Assembly (NCBI GenBank): GCA_963837635.1
Contig: CAWINY010000006.1
Span: 620,001-684,000 of the forward strand
Direction of reading: 5' to 3'
Length of the DNA stretch: 64,000 bases
Source of the DNA: CAWINY01 sp963837635
GTDB lineage: Bacteria > Acidobacteriota > Terriglobia > Terriglobales > Acidobacteriaceae
In this document: positions 53,930-61,978 of the stretch, piece by piece
Numbering within the stretch: position 1 is the first letter of the stretch
Layout of the letters: each line of letters starts with the position of its first letter
Translations under genes and position numbers: made by a program
The notes under the pieces: model-generated
The model's input: only the letters and a program-made list of their open reading frames with translations
Told to the model about the DNA's origin: nothing
Database searches by the model: none

Positions 53930-54700
53930 ATGGATAATCACATCCTGTTCATTGGTAACGTTGCGTCTCATTTGGTGGCTCTTATGAGCGGGATAGCTTC
54001 GTTTTGCATTGCCCTTTGGCAGGCATACAAAAAGCACCCGCTCCCCGAAAGAATTTTCTGGTTTGTGGGGATCATTTGCTTATTGGTGGCCTTCGATTCT
54101 GCGTGGCAAGACGAGCATCGTAATGCTCGGGTCGTAATTTCGGAAAAAGCATCGGAGGTCGGCCTGAAAACTTCATGCTTAGCTGATAAGAGAATTGATG
54201 CGTTAACCAATCAATTTCTACAACTTCAGCTTAATTCGCAATCTGGAACTCTCTCGAAGACGCAGGCGGATTTAACGGGGCAACAGCAAAATCTCAATAA
54301 GGCGCAATCCCTTACAAATAGTTGTTTGATTATTCTTGGTAAAAAGAGCGCTCCCCCGCCGCTCCAGTTGCGATTGCATCTCGTGGAGGCAGAGGAAAAG
54401 GCTCCAATTCGCGGTGTTGAGCGTGAAACAGTGATCATTGCGGATACTAATCGAATCCTTGTCACGACAAGACTCTTGCTGGAATGCAACAAACCGTTTG
54501 AGGTTCTAAATTCCGGCACGCTGACAGATAGATCGATGACGCTACACGCGCCGCAGGGCAATCCGCGCCCAACTCCATTTTCTCTTGTAATCAACGTTGT
54601 TAGTCCGAGCTTTACTCCAGATAATCGTTTGATTGCGGTTTTGAAGTATGTGCCGGACAAAGACGGTGACTTTATGGGTTGCGGAATCACGCAGCAGTGA
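53930..54700 (+). CDS. Hypothetical membrane-anchored protein
   Basis: 256 residues. Two hydrophobic stretches (HLVALMSGIASFCIALW, WFVGIICLLVAFDSAW) near the start form a membrane hairpin; a coiled-coil-like helix (IDALTNQFLQLQLNSQSGTL, DLTGQQQNLNKAQSLTN) follows, then a beta-rich C-terminal part. No family recognised. The codons are more AT-rich (many AAT, TTA, GAA) than the neighbours, so it may have been acquired. The ATG follows a purine-poor leader; the next gene is convergent. Confidence 0.65.
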   Translation: MDNHILFIGNVASHLVALMSGIASFCIALWQAYKKHPLPERIFWFVGIICLLVAFDSAWQDEHRNARVVISEKASEVGLKTSCLADKRIDALTNQFLQLQLNSQSGTLSKTQADLTGQQQNLNKAQSLTNSCLIILGKKSAPPPLQLRLHLVEAEEKAPIRGVERETVIIADTNRILVTTRLLLECNKPFEVLNSGTLTDRSMTLHAPQGNPRPTPFSLVINVVSPSFTPDNRLIAVLKYVPDKDGDFMGCGITQQ

Positions 54701-54746
54701 GCTTTTTGTACTTGTTTTCCTGCCCGGGATCGGAGCGGTAAGCAGT

Positions 54747-56873
54747 TTACTCTTCGACCCTATGCGACAGCTCTTCCCATTCCTCCATCAGCGATTCCAA
54801 CTCCGCGCGGCGGGCGGCCAGCAGCTTGGTGAGGCGCGCGGTTTCATCGGCGGAGACAAACACGGTCAGCGCATTCTCGGTCTCGGAGATTTCTGTCTCC
54901 ATGCGCGTGATGGTGTCTTCGATCTGGGCGCAGCGGTCCTGCATCTGGCGCAGCTTGATGGGATTGATGCGCTTCTTCTCGGGCGTGGCATCGCTCTCCG
55001 ATGAATCAGGCAGGCCATTCACCGATGGAGCTTCCACAACTTCGAGCCGCGGAGCGGCGGCAGACGATAGCCCAGGACGTGAGTCCTGGGACTCGTCAGC
55101 GCCGCGACCCGAGTCCCGTAGGGACGACACCCGGTCCCGGCCGTTTCTTCCATCGGATGGCGCGTTAGACTGCTCATCCTTTTCCCGCTGTTTTTGCCAC
55201 AGGTAGTCTTCATAATTTCCGGCGTACGGGATGACCCGGCCATTGCCGATTTCAAACACGCGGGTGGCGAGGCGGTCGATGAAGTAGCGGTCGTGCGAGA
55301 CGAAGACCACGGTGCCGGTGTAGTCCTGCAGCGCATTGAGCAACACATCCTTGGCGCGCAGGTCGAGGTGGTTGGTGGGCTCGTCCAGCAGCAGGAAATT
55401 CGAGGGCCGCAGCAACATCCGCGCCAGGGCGTAGCGGCTGCGTTCGCCGCCGCTGAGCACGCCGATGGTTTTGAACACGTCGTCACCGGAGAAGAGGAAG
55501 CAGCCCAGCAGGGTGCGCATTTCCGCCTGGTTGCGGCCGGGCGCCAGCGACCAGATGTCGTCCAGCACGCGCGCCTGGGGATCGAACTGTTTGTATTGGT
55601 CCTGCGCAAAGTAGTCCGGCTGGACGTTGTGGCCGAGGCGGTATTTGCCCGCCGTGGGCCGCTCCAGTTCGGCCAGGATCTTGATCAGCGTCGATTTGCC
55701 CGCGCCGTTGTGGCCCAGCAAGGCAATGCGGTCGCCGCGCTCGATGGTGAAATTGACGCCGGAGAAGACCGGGGTGACCTCCGGGAGATGTGTGGGACGG
55801 GTCTTTGACCCGTCCCAGATCTGGGGCGGGTCAGAGACCCGCCCCACACAGACCCGCCCAACACCGCCGTAGGTCTTCGCCACATCGATGAACTCGGACA
55901 CCGTGCGGCCGCTCGCCACCGGCTGCGGGAAGGAGAAATGGATCGGCTTCTCGTCGGGCGGGACCTCGATGCGCTCGATTTTCTCCAGTTCCTTGATCCG
56001 GCTCTGCACCTGCTTGGCCTTGGTGGCCTGATAACGGAAGCGGTTGATGAACGCCTCGAGCTGTTCGATCCGCTCGCGCTGGTTGCGGTAGGAGGATTCA
56101 AGCTGCTCCTGCCGCTGCTGCTTCTGCGCCAGGTACTTCTCGTAATTGCCGGGATAGAAGTGCACCTGCTTGTTCCAGATCTCGACGATGCGATTGACGG
56201 TCACATCGAGAAAATAACGGTCATGCGAGATCAGGACATAGGCGTAGGGATACGAGGTCAAGTATTGCTCAAGCCAGTTGCGGGTCTCGAGATCGAGGTG
56301 GTTGGTGGGCTCGTCCAGCAGCAGCAGGTTGGGCTTTTCCAGCAACAGTTTGGCCAGCGCAATGCGCATCTGCCAGCCGCCGGAGAACTCCTCCGTGCGC
56401 CGCGACCAGTCTTCCTTCTTGAACCCCAGGCCGCTCAGCACGATGGCGACTTGCGACTCCAGCGTGTAGGCGTCGCGCCGCGAAAGTTCGTTCTGGAGAT
56501 GATGAAAGCGGTCGCCAACCGCCGCAAATTCCGGCCCGTCCGGGTCGTGTTCGCCCATGGCGTGCGACAGCGCCTCGATCTCCCGCTCCATCGCGTGCAG
56601 GTCGGCAAACACGGCCATGCACTCTTCGAGGACGCTGCGCCCGGAGAGCGACAGGCCATCCTGCGGCAGGTACCCCGCGGAGATCGACTTCGCCCGCGAG
56701 ATCGTGCCGTAGTCGAGTGACTCGGAGCCGGCGAGGACCTTCAGCAGGGTGGACTTGCCCGTGCCGTTGCCGCCGACGATGCCGACGCGGTCCTGCGGCG
56801 TGATCAGCCAGTCGAGGCCTTCGAACAGAGTTTTTGGACCGAATCGTTTGCCGGCGGCGGAAAGTTGGATCAT
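54747..56873 (-). CDS. ABC-F family ATPase with in-frame repeat insertions
   Basis: 708 residues with two ATPase domains and no membrane helix, typical of ABC-F ribosome-associated proteins. Walker A: GGNGTGKSTLLKVLAG and GHNGAGKSTLIKILAE; signatures FSGGWQMRIALAKLLL and LSGGERSRYALARMLL. The interdomain linker (YRNQRERIEQLEAFINRFRY) is Uup/YheS-like, and a C-terminal coiled coil is present. Two stretches are translated palindromic repeats: YGGVGRVCVGRVSDPPQIWD-type sequence before PVFSGVNFTIERGDRI, and RDRVSSLRDSGRGADESQDS before the C-terminal coiled coil. The frame stays open through both. It is likely still functional. Confidence 0.93.
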   Translation of the reverse strand: MIQLSAAGKRFGPKTLFEGLDWLITPQDRVGIVGGNGTGKSTLLKVLAGSESLDYGTISRAKSISAGYLPQDGLSLSGRSVLEECMAVFADLHAMEREIEALSHAMGEHDPDGPEFAAVGDRFHHLQNELSRRDAYTLESQVAIVLSGLGFKKEDWSRRTEEFSGGWQMRIALAKLLLEKPNLLLLDEPTNHLDLETRNWLEQYLTSYPYAYVLISHDRYFLDVTVNRIVEIWNKQVHFYPGNYEKYLAQKQQRQEQLESSYRNQRERIEQLEAFINRFRYQATKAKQVQSRIKELEKIERIEVPPDEKPIHFSFPQPVASGRTVSEFIDVAKTYGGVGRVCVGRVSDPPQIWDGSKTRPTHLPEVTPVFSGVNFTIERGDRIALLGHNGAGKSTLIKILAELERPTAGKYRLGHNVQPDYFAQDQYKQFDPQARVLDDIWSLAPGRNQAEMRTLLGCFLFSGDDVFKTIGVLSGGERSRYALARMLLRPSNFLLLDEPTNHLDLRAKDVLLNALQDYTGTVVFVSHDRYFIDRLATRVFEIGNGRVIPYAGNYEDYLWQKQREKDEQSNAPSDGRNGRDRVSSLRDSGRGADESQDSRPGLSSAAAPRLEVVEAPSVNGLPDSSESDATPEKKRINPIKLRQMQDRCAQIEDTITRMETEISETENALTVFVSADETARLTKLLAARRAELESLMEEWEELSHRVEE
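55068..55135. repeat. Palindromic repeat inside the ABC-F gene (C-terminal linker)
   Basis: CCCAGGACGTGAGTCCTGGG and, after a short gap, GAGTCCCGTAGGGACGACACC, related to the repeats at 57.0 and 63.0 kb. The gene reads straight through. Confidence 0.75.
55790..55857. repeat. Palindromic repeat inside the ABC-F gene (second ATPase domain)
   Basis: TGTGGGACGGGTCTTTGACCC with GTCCCAG, then GGGGCGGGTCAGAGACCCGCC with CCACACA: two hairpins of the GGGACGGGTC family in tandem. The encoded peptide interrupts a normally continuous segment just before the second Walker A. Confidence 0.85.
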
Positions 56874-57323
56874 GAGCTGGTTCTATTCTAAACGCGACGA
56901 CATGAGTAATTGCGCACATCAATCCGCAACACGCTCCGGAATGGTCAATCACATGGTCGATGCGCAACTATTCATGACGCCGTGTTTAGTCATGAGCGCC
57001 GTAGGCGCGGTATTCCTTAGCCCAGCGCTTCAGCGCTGGGAAAGCAGGGGAGGGAAAACGGAGTCCCGTAGGGACGGTACTCGGGTGTCCAGGACGTGCG
57101 AGCGTGTGCGTAAGATCTGCGGTGTCGTCCCTACGGGACTCGGATTCTGTTTGACTTCTACCCAGCGCTGAAGCGCTGGGCTAACGAATGGCGCCACTAC
57201 GTGGCTCGGGTCCTGCCTTTTCCTGCGCTGAAGAGGTCCGGCGGGTTGCGCATGGATTCGTATTCAAAAAGAGCACCGTTTCCTCCACAAACCGCATCCT
57301 GAACCTGAAGGGGAACAAACCTC
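56874..57323. other. Intergenic stretch dominated by a composite palindrome
   Basis: Divergent space between the ABC-F gene and a small gene. Apart from the composite repeat (listed), nothing is recognised. GGCGCCACTACGTGGC follows the repeat and recurs as GCCACGTAGTGGC near 62.97 kb. Confidence 0.5.
57019..57184. repeat. Composite palindromic repeat (CCCAGCGCTTCAGCGCTGGG / GAGTCCCGTAGGGAC)
   Basis: Outer units CCCAGCGCTTCAGCGCTGGG and CCCAGCGCTGAAGCGCTGGG face each other; inside them GAGTCCCGTAGGGACGGTAC faces GTCGTCCCTACGGGACTC. The arrangement is a palindrome made of palindromes. Confidence 0.85.
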
Positions 57324-57626
57324 ATGCCGGACAAGCCCGAAGCCCAAGAAGGTAAGTTTCGAATCAATCACTTCAGCAAGGGAGCTATTAGCTCAGGCAC
57401 GGTTTTGCAGGAAAAGGGCACCCTGACCGCGACCGTGGCTGGCCTGTATGCGGCGGGAGCACTAAGTCTTGAGGTTAATGTTTTTCACGACCCGACCTGT
57501 TCTGCGGCTGACGCCCCGAGCAGCACCACCAATCCCTACGTCACTGAGGGATTCTTTTGCAGCTGCCATCCTGACGTGGAAATTAAAGTGACTGAAATGG
57601 GTGGAACAACTCTGAAGGCGGCTTGA
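57324..57626 (+). CDS. Small protein, unknown
   Basis: 100 residues with an AAGGGG ribosome site. No signal peptide or membrane helix. The first half reads INHFSKGAISSGTVLQEKGT and the second has three cysteines, two of them close together in FFCSCHPDVEIKV, and a Cys in FHDPTCSAAD. A metal or disulphide role is possible. I do not recognise the family. It converges on the next gene with a perfect hairpin between. Confidence 0.55.
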   Translation: MPDKPEAQEGKFRINHFSKGAISSGTVLQEKGTLTATVAGLYAAGALSLEVNVFHDPTCSAADAPSSTTNPYVTEGFFCSCHPDVEIKVTEMGGTTLKAA

Positions 57627-57653
57627 ACCCGGCGGACCAAAGTGCCAATTCAT

Positions 57654-57694
57654 GGGTGGCCCACTCAAGCCAAAGAAGCTTGAGTGGGCCACCC
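57654..57694. terminator. Perfect bidirectional hairpin between convergent genes
   Basis: GGGTGGCCCACTCAAGC and GCTTGAGTGGGCCACCC pair over 17 bases with a seven-base loop. It lies between two converging small genes and may end both transcripts, although no T-run follows. Confidence 0.7.
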
Positions 57695-57701
57695 GCCTCG
57701 C

Positions 57702-57968
57702 CTATCGGGCCGCTTTCGCCGCCTCGATGGCTTCGTGCAGTTCGCGCTCAGCCGCCCGCAGATGCTCCTCGGCCTTGATGCCGTGGCCCGCCATGTCATA
57801 GTGGTTTGCGGCACGCGCACGTTCCATCTCATGGATGGCCTGGTTCACGTGCTCGTGGACGTCCTCTAGATCATGCCAATCACGAACTCGGTCGGCCACC
57901 GCTACGCCGACAAAAAACGTCAGAACCAACGACAAACATAGAGCGACGATTGCAATGTTCTTCTTCAT
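57702..57968 (-). CDS. Small exported helical protein
   Basis: 88 residues with a signal peptide (IAIVALCLSLVLTFFVGVAVA). The mature part is a Glu/His/Ala-rich amphipathic helix pair (WHDLEDVHEHVNQAIHEME, KAEEHLRAAERELHEAIEAA). A ribosome site (AGGAGACGCAAAGG) precedes the ATG. Such small periplasmic helical proteins can bind metal or act in stress; no function is known here. Confidence 0.7.
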   Translation of the reverse strand: MKKNIAIVALCLSLVLTFFVGVAVADRVRDWHDLEDVHEHVNQAIHEMERARAANHYDMAGHGIKAEEHLRAAERELHEAIEAAKAAR

Positions 57969-58115
57969 CCTTTGCGTCTCCTAGAGAGTTTTTGGTTGGG
58001 TTCGAAAGGCACTGCTGCAATCTTGACGCTGCCGGCGTCAATGTCCCGTTCAACCACAGTCAGAAACACTGACCTTGCAGAAAAGTTGTCTTCCTCGAAT
58101 CCCTGTTTTCAGCTC

Positions 58116-60659
58116 TCATTTCGGCTCCAGCCTGAGCCGGTGTCGCGCTGCCCGCTGCACGGCGGCAGGAGTGAATGCCAGAGAGAACGTGGTGCCGTCG
58201 TACCAGGCTTTCCACTGGTCCATAAGATGAGGGCTGAAGATGTTCCCGGACTGTCCGGTAACGATGTTCAGTGTGGAACCGTCCAGGTCGGACAAGTCCA
58301 CGGTCATGCGCTCGGAGGGGCCGAAGTGGGTCCCGACCTGTTTGACCGTATTGCCGCTGCCCGACTGCTCCCGGATGCGTCCGGTCCAACCCCGCAAGAG
58401 CGGAATGCCGCCGAAGATCGGATGCTCGACCTCCACTTTGGATTGCGATCCCCAGCGCCATTTGGCAAGCTTTGGCGGCGCGTCCTTGATCCCCTGCTCG
58501 ACCGCTGCGCTGAGCAGATCGTCATAGTTGGCGAACCCCTGCGGCAGCCAGCGCGAAGGCTGATGCAGCAGCACCTCTTCCAGCCAGACCTCGGACATGA
58601 ACCAGTGATAGCTGTCATAGCCGATGGCGCCCATCAGGCCGGTGCTCACCGAGCCCGGCCCTAGTTTTGGTTCAAGCAGCAAGCGCATGAGCTGATGCCG
58701 GGCGGCGGTCACGATGGTGGGAACGGCAGAGTCGGTCGTCATGCGCCCGTCCCAGTTACGCATCAGCTCGGCGGCCTCGCGGGCCCGAGCGGATGGGTTC
58801 GGCGCATGATCGATGGCATAGGTAAAGCGCTCGGCGCAGAAGCGGTCGAAATCCGAATAGATATCGGTTTCGAGGGCCAGCATGTCGTCCGGCGAGAACT
58901 TGCGTTCGGAGGAGAGCACGCGATAGATGCGCTCGGTGCGGTAGGCCGCGCCCCATTCGTTGCTGATCAAATAGGGATAACCGTCGGGCGTGATGCGCCC
59001 GTTGGCGGTGGCAATGATGCCGGATGGCGGATCGTAAACGCTGGGCAGCTTTTCGAAGGGGATGTATCCCGTCCACTCATGAGCGTTGTCATTGCCGGGC
59101 ACGGGAACGGTGCCGTCACCGGCGGCGCGGGTCGGGATAAACCCGGTGGCTTGATAGCCGACATTGCCGTCCACGTCGGCGTAGACCACGTTCTGAGCCG
59201 GACCGCCGAAGTGCGCGCAGGCGCTGCGAAACTGCCCCCAGTTCTGGGCGGCATCCAGGTCATAAAACGGAATCTGCAGCGAGACGGGGTCCTGGGCTAC
59301 CCACTTGAGCGCGAGCTGGCGGGTTTCGCCGTCGATCAGAGGGGTCACGATGGGACCGTGGCGGGTGCTGACCACGTCCAAGGTAATGTCTGTACCGTGC
59401 TTGACCTTGATGGTCTCGGTGCGGTGCTCGGGGTCGTGCCAGCCGTCGGGTGCCTGGTATTGGCCTTGGGAATTGAAGGTCTCGATATACAGATCGATGA
59501 CTGCGGGACCCAGGTTGGTAAAGCCCCAGGCCACGCGCTGGTTGTGCCCCACGATTATGCAGGGCATTCCCGGGAGAGTAACCCCGGCTATGTCCAAGCT
59601 GCCGCTGGTGAGATGAGCTTCGTACCAGACGTTCGGTATCTGATGCCCCAGGTGCATGTCGTTCGATAGCAGCGGCTTACCGGAAACCGTGTGCGCGCCG
59701 GAGACCACCCAGTTGTTCGAGCCGGGAACCAGGAGATCTTCTGTAGCGCCGGCGTCTGGTGTAGCGCTGGCGTCTCGCCAGCGGGGCCTGTCGACTTCAC
59801 CCAGTTCGTGGTCATTCGGTATCCCGCTGACCACTGGCCACTGGCCACTGATCCCTTTCCGCACCCTCGTACGCGGCTCGAATTGATCTTCTTGATCGTC
59901 ATCTTCGTCGTTCGAGGGGGTGCCATTTTCCAGGTCTGTTGCAGCCTCCGCCGAGGGTGGACGATCTCGCCACGAGGAATTCACATACAGATCGGCGGCG
60001 AGTTCCGGACCCACCCGTGCTGTGATTTTCTCGCGCCGAAGGATGTCTTCAAAATAGGGATCGAGATTGAGCATCTCGGCCATGTTGGCGCCGATGAGGA
60101 AGGAATCGGTGGGCGTCCATGGCCGCGGGCTGTAGCCGAGGATGCGAAACTCAATCGGCAGCGAATGCGGGTGCGACTCGATATAGGTATTGACTCCCCG
60201 CGCATAGGCCTCGCCAAAGGTGCGGTCACGGGGACTGAGTTGCCCCACGGCGGCTTCGGCCATGTGCCGGAGGCCAAGGATGCGCTGCCGGCGGTCGTGC
60301 GACACCATTGAGTCACCTAGCACCTCGGCCAGTTCGCCCGCGGCGTAACGGCGAGTCATGTCCATTTGCCAGAGACGGTCCTGGGCGGTCACATAACCCT
60401 GAGCGAAGAAGAGATCTTCCGGGGTTGCTGCCGTGATGTGCGGCACGCCTCGGGCATCACGCAGCACGGTGACCGGTGCGGATAGCCCTGCCGTCTTGAT
60501 GGAGCCGTCCACCTTCGGCAGGCTCACTTTGGCGCATCCATAGAACGCGGCTGCTGCTACGAGGACAGCAAGAATGAGAGCGACCAGGGTTGCCCGCCAT
60601 AGGCGCACAGCGGGGCCTACGGCTGGCTGGTTTTGGGAGGAGATCGTCGGCGTGAACAT
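58116..60659 (-). CDS. Penicillin acylase family amidohydrolase with repeat-derived spacer
   Basis: 847 residues from the ATG of MFTPTISSQ (upstream reading lacks a start signal). An N-terminal signal-anchor (VALILAVLVAAAAFYGC) suggests an envelope protein. This family cleaves itself so that a Ser becomes the N-terminal nucleophile: here Ser at about residue 314 in VPGSNNWVVSG. The alpha part has GVPHITAATPEDLFFAQGY; the beta part has NDMHLGHQIPNVWY and MPCIIVGHNQRVAWGFTNLG. The spacer between the parts is long, acidic (DEDDDQEDQ) and includes sequence translated from intergenic repeats. Substrate (beta-lactam, N-acyl homoserine lactone or other amide) is not known. Confidence 0.88.
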   Translation of the reverse strand: MFTPTISSQNQPAVGPAVRLWRATLVALILAVLVAAAAFYGCAKVSLPKVDGSIKTAGLSAPVTVLRDARGVPHITAATPEDLFFAQGYVTAQDRLWQMDMTRRYAAGELAEVLGDSMVSHDRRQRILGLRHMAEAAVGQLSPRDRTFGEAYARGVNTYIESHPHSLPIEFRILGYSPRPWTPTDSFLIGANMAEMLNLDPYFEDILRREKITARVGPELAADLYVNSSWRDRPPSAEAATDLENGTPSNDEDDDQEDQFEPRTRVRKGISGQWPVVSGIPNDHELGEVDRPRWRDASATPDAGATEDLLVPGSNNWVVSGAHTVSGKPLLSNDMHLGHQIPNVWYEAHLTSGSLDIAGVTLPGMPCIIVGHNQRVAWGFTNLGPAVIDLYIETFNSQGQYQAPDGWHDPEHRTETIKVKHGTDITLDVVSTRHGPIVTPLIDGETRQLALKWVAQDPVSLQIPFYDLDAAQNWGQFRSACAHFGGPAQNVVYADVDGNVGYQATGFIPTRAAGDGTVPVPGNDNAHEWTGYIPFEKLPSVYDPPSGIIATANGRITPDGYPYLISNEWGAAYRTERIYRVLSSERKFSPDDMLALETDIYSDFDRFCAERFTYAIDHAPNPSARAREAAELMRNWDGRMTTDSAVPTIVTAARHQLMRLLLEPKLGPGSVSTGLMGAIGYDSYHWFMSEVWLEEVLLHQPSRWLPQGFANYDDLLSAAVEQGIKDAPPKLAKWRWGSQSKVEVEHPIFGGIPLLRGWTGRIREQSGSGNTVKQVGTHFGPSERMTVDLSDLDGSTLNIVTGQSGNIFSPHLMDQWKAWYDGTTFSLAFTPAAVQRAARHRLRLEPK
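59742..59789. repeat. Palindromic repeat inside the penicillin acylase gene
   Basis: TGTAGCGCCGGCGTCTGG and then TGTAGCGCTGGCGTCTCGCC with AGCGGGG, the same family as at 12.24 and 28.8 kb. In the gene frame it encodes RWRDASATPDAGAT, inside the spacer just before the nucleophile Ser. Confidence 0.85.
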
Positions 60660-60804
60660 CAGAGAAGATGATTGTAATGCAAGCAGGATGGTCCGGAGCC
60701 CGTCGGCGACATGCCCGGCCGTGATTGTGCAGCCACATCCGTCAGTCTGGATTTGGTGCTGGGCTAATTTTGTGTTGATGAGCCCTGGATATAGTATCTG
60801 CGTT

Positions 60805-60942
60805 ATGAAGTGGCGAGAAAGAATGGTCAAAATTGTCGGCGCAACGTATACAGCTGAAGCTGCAATTCACATATTCTTTTGGTGTTCTGTGGTCCTTGCG
60901 CTTGTTGTGATCACGATCTATCTTGGCCTCAAGCACGGCTGA
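60805..60942 (+). CDS. Possible small single-helix membrane protein
   Basis: 45 residues: MKWRERMVKIVGATYTAEAA, then one hydrophobic helix (IFFWCSVVLALVVITIYLGL) and KHG. No good ribosome site, but the amino-acid composition is that of a small membrane protein. No relative recognised. Confidence 0.3.
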   Translation: MKWRERMVKIVGATYTAEAAIHIFFWCSVVLALVVITIYLGLKHG

Positions 60943-61008
60943 AACATCGCACCAAAATTGGGCAAGTGCGCCAGATTTCTCTTTCTTGTTGCCGAGCAGC
61001 GGCCGCCG

Positions 61009-61094
61009 AGGGTGCCCGCATCTGCCTGGTTTTGGCAGATGTGGGTGAATGAAATAAGGATCCACAGCTGCGAAAGACGCGCAGATGTGGATCC
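61009..61094. repeat. Degenerate GTGCCCCACATCTGCG-family palindromes
   Basis: GGGTGCCCGCATCTGCC with GGCAGATGTGGGTG, then GGATCCACAGCTGCG with CGCAGATGTGGATCC. The second resembles the hairpins at 12.28 and 63.57 kb, with changes on both arms that keep the pairing. Confidence 0.7.
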
Positions 61095-61203
61095 CCTCTC
61101 CTTCCGGTACCCTCCACTGGGCGCTGACCACGACCTGACCGATTTACTCCGAACCTTGTTTCTTTTTGGCCCGGCAAGCAGCAGTGATATGCTTAACTGA
61201 CTC

Positions 61204-61704
61204 ATGCTCCAGAAACGCATCGATGACCAGACTGCCCTGTCGCCCTCGATGATCCAGGAGGCCGAGCAGATCTTCCATCAGCATCTGAAGCGGGTGGGCC
61301 TGAAGCACACCAACCAGCGCGACACCATTCTGCATACCTTTCTGGACACCCGCGACCACCTGTCCACCGATGATTTGTTTCGCCTAGTCCGCCAGAGGGA
61401 CGGGCGCATCGGCTTTACCACGGTCTACCGCACGCTGAAGCTGCTCGCCGATTGCGGGTTGGCAAGCGTGGTTTCCTTCCAGGACGGCATCGCTCGCTAT
61501 GAGCACCAGTACAACCGCCGCAGCCACCATCACATGGTTTGCACCGATTGCGGCATCTCGGTCGAGTTTTTTTCCCCGGAGATCGAGAAATACGAGCAGG
61601 AGATCGGGCGCAAGTACCGCTTCGTGACCACCCGCCACCACTTCCAGATCTACGGACGCTGCGAAGAGTGCCGCAAGCAGGCCAGCCGCAAGGCGAGCAA
61701 CTGA
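61204..61704 (+). CDS. Fur-family metal-responsive regulator
   Basis: 166-residue DNA-binding regulator. The winged helix is visible (LKHTNQRDTILHTFLDT, then FTTVYRTLKLLADCGLASVV). The metal domain has HHHMVCTDCGISVEF and a C-terminal pair CEEC, so both structural zinc Cys pairs are present, together with YEHQYNRRSHHHM as the regulatory-site histidines. It may be Fur, Zur or PerR; the residues at hand do not decide. The ATG has no strong ribosome site. Confidence 0.92.
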   Translation: MLQKRIDDQTALSPSMIQEAEQIFHQHLKRVGLKHTNQRDTILHTFLDTRDHLSTDDLFRLVRQRDGRIGFTTVYRTLKLLADCGLASVVSFQDGIARYEHQYNRRSHHHMVCTDCGISVEFFSPEIEKYEQEIGRKYRFVTTRHHFQIYGRCEECRKQASRKASN

Positions 61705-61710
61705 GCGAAT

Positions 61711-61793
61711 GTCGTTAGTCGTTGGTCGTTGGCAGTTATGCCACGCTGCCCCCAGCATAAGAGCTAACGACCAACGACTAACGACAAACGACG
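61711..61793. repeat. Palindromic repeat, GTCGTTAG/CTAACGAC family, copy 3
   Basis: GTCGTTAGTCGTTGGTCGTT faces AACGACCAACGACTAACGAC, a long perfect stem, with GCAGTTATG and CATAAGAGC at the inside. It follows the Fur-family gene. Confidence 0.85.
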
Positions 61794-61978
61794 CTTTACC
61801 AGCCAGCCCCAGAATGGCAAACCCGTATCTCACCCGGCTGTTCCCGAACTGCAGCACGATTGCAGACGGGAAGGGGCCGTGGTAACGTTTGCGGCACGGC
61901 CACGGAAGCCCAGCGTGCCCGACACGCTCAAACCACGCCAGCGAACGCATTGCTCTTGACTGGAACCCCGGAGGGAAT

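Larger units (their letters stand above)
60660..61203. other. Intergenic stretch with one possible small gene and repeats
   Basis: Between the penicillin acylase gene and the Fur-family gene. A possible 45-residue membrane protein and a degenerate repeat are listed separately; nothing else is recognised. Confidence 0.4.

Noticed and set aside
61204..61704. Calling the Fur-family gene specifically PerR
   Set aside because: The residues that separate Fur, Zur and PerR cannot be decided with confidence from reading alone.
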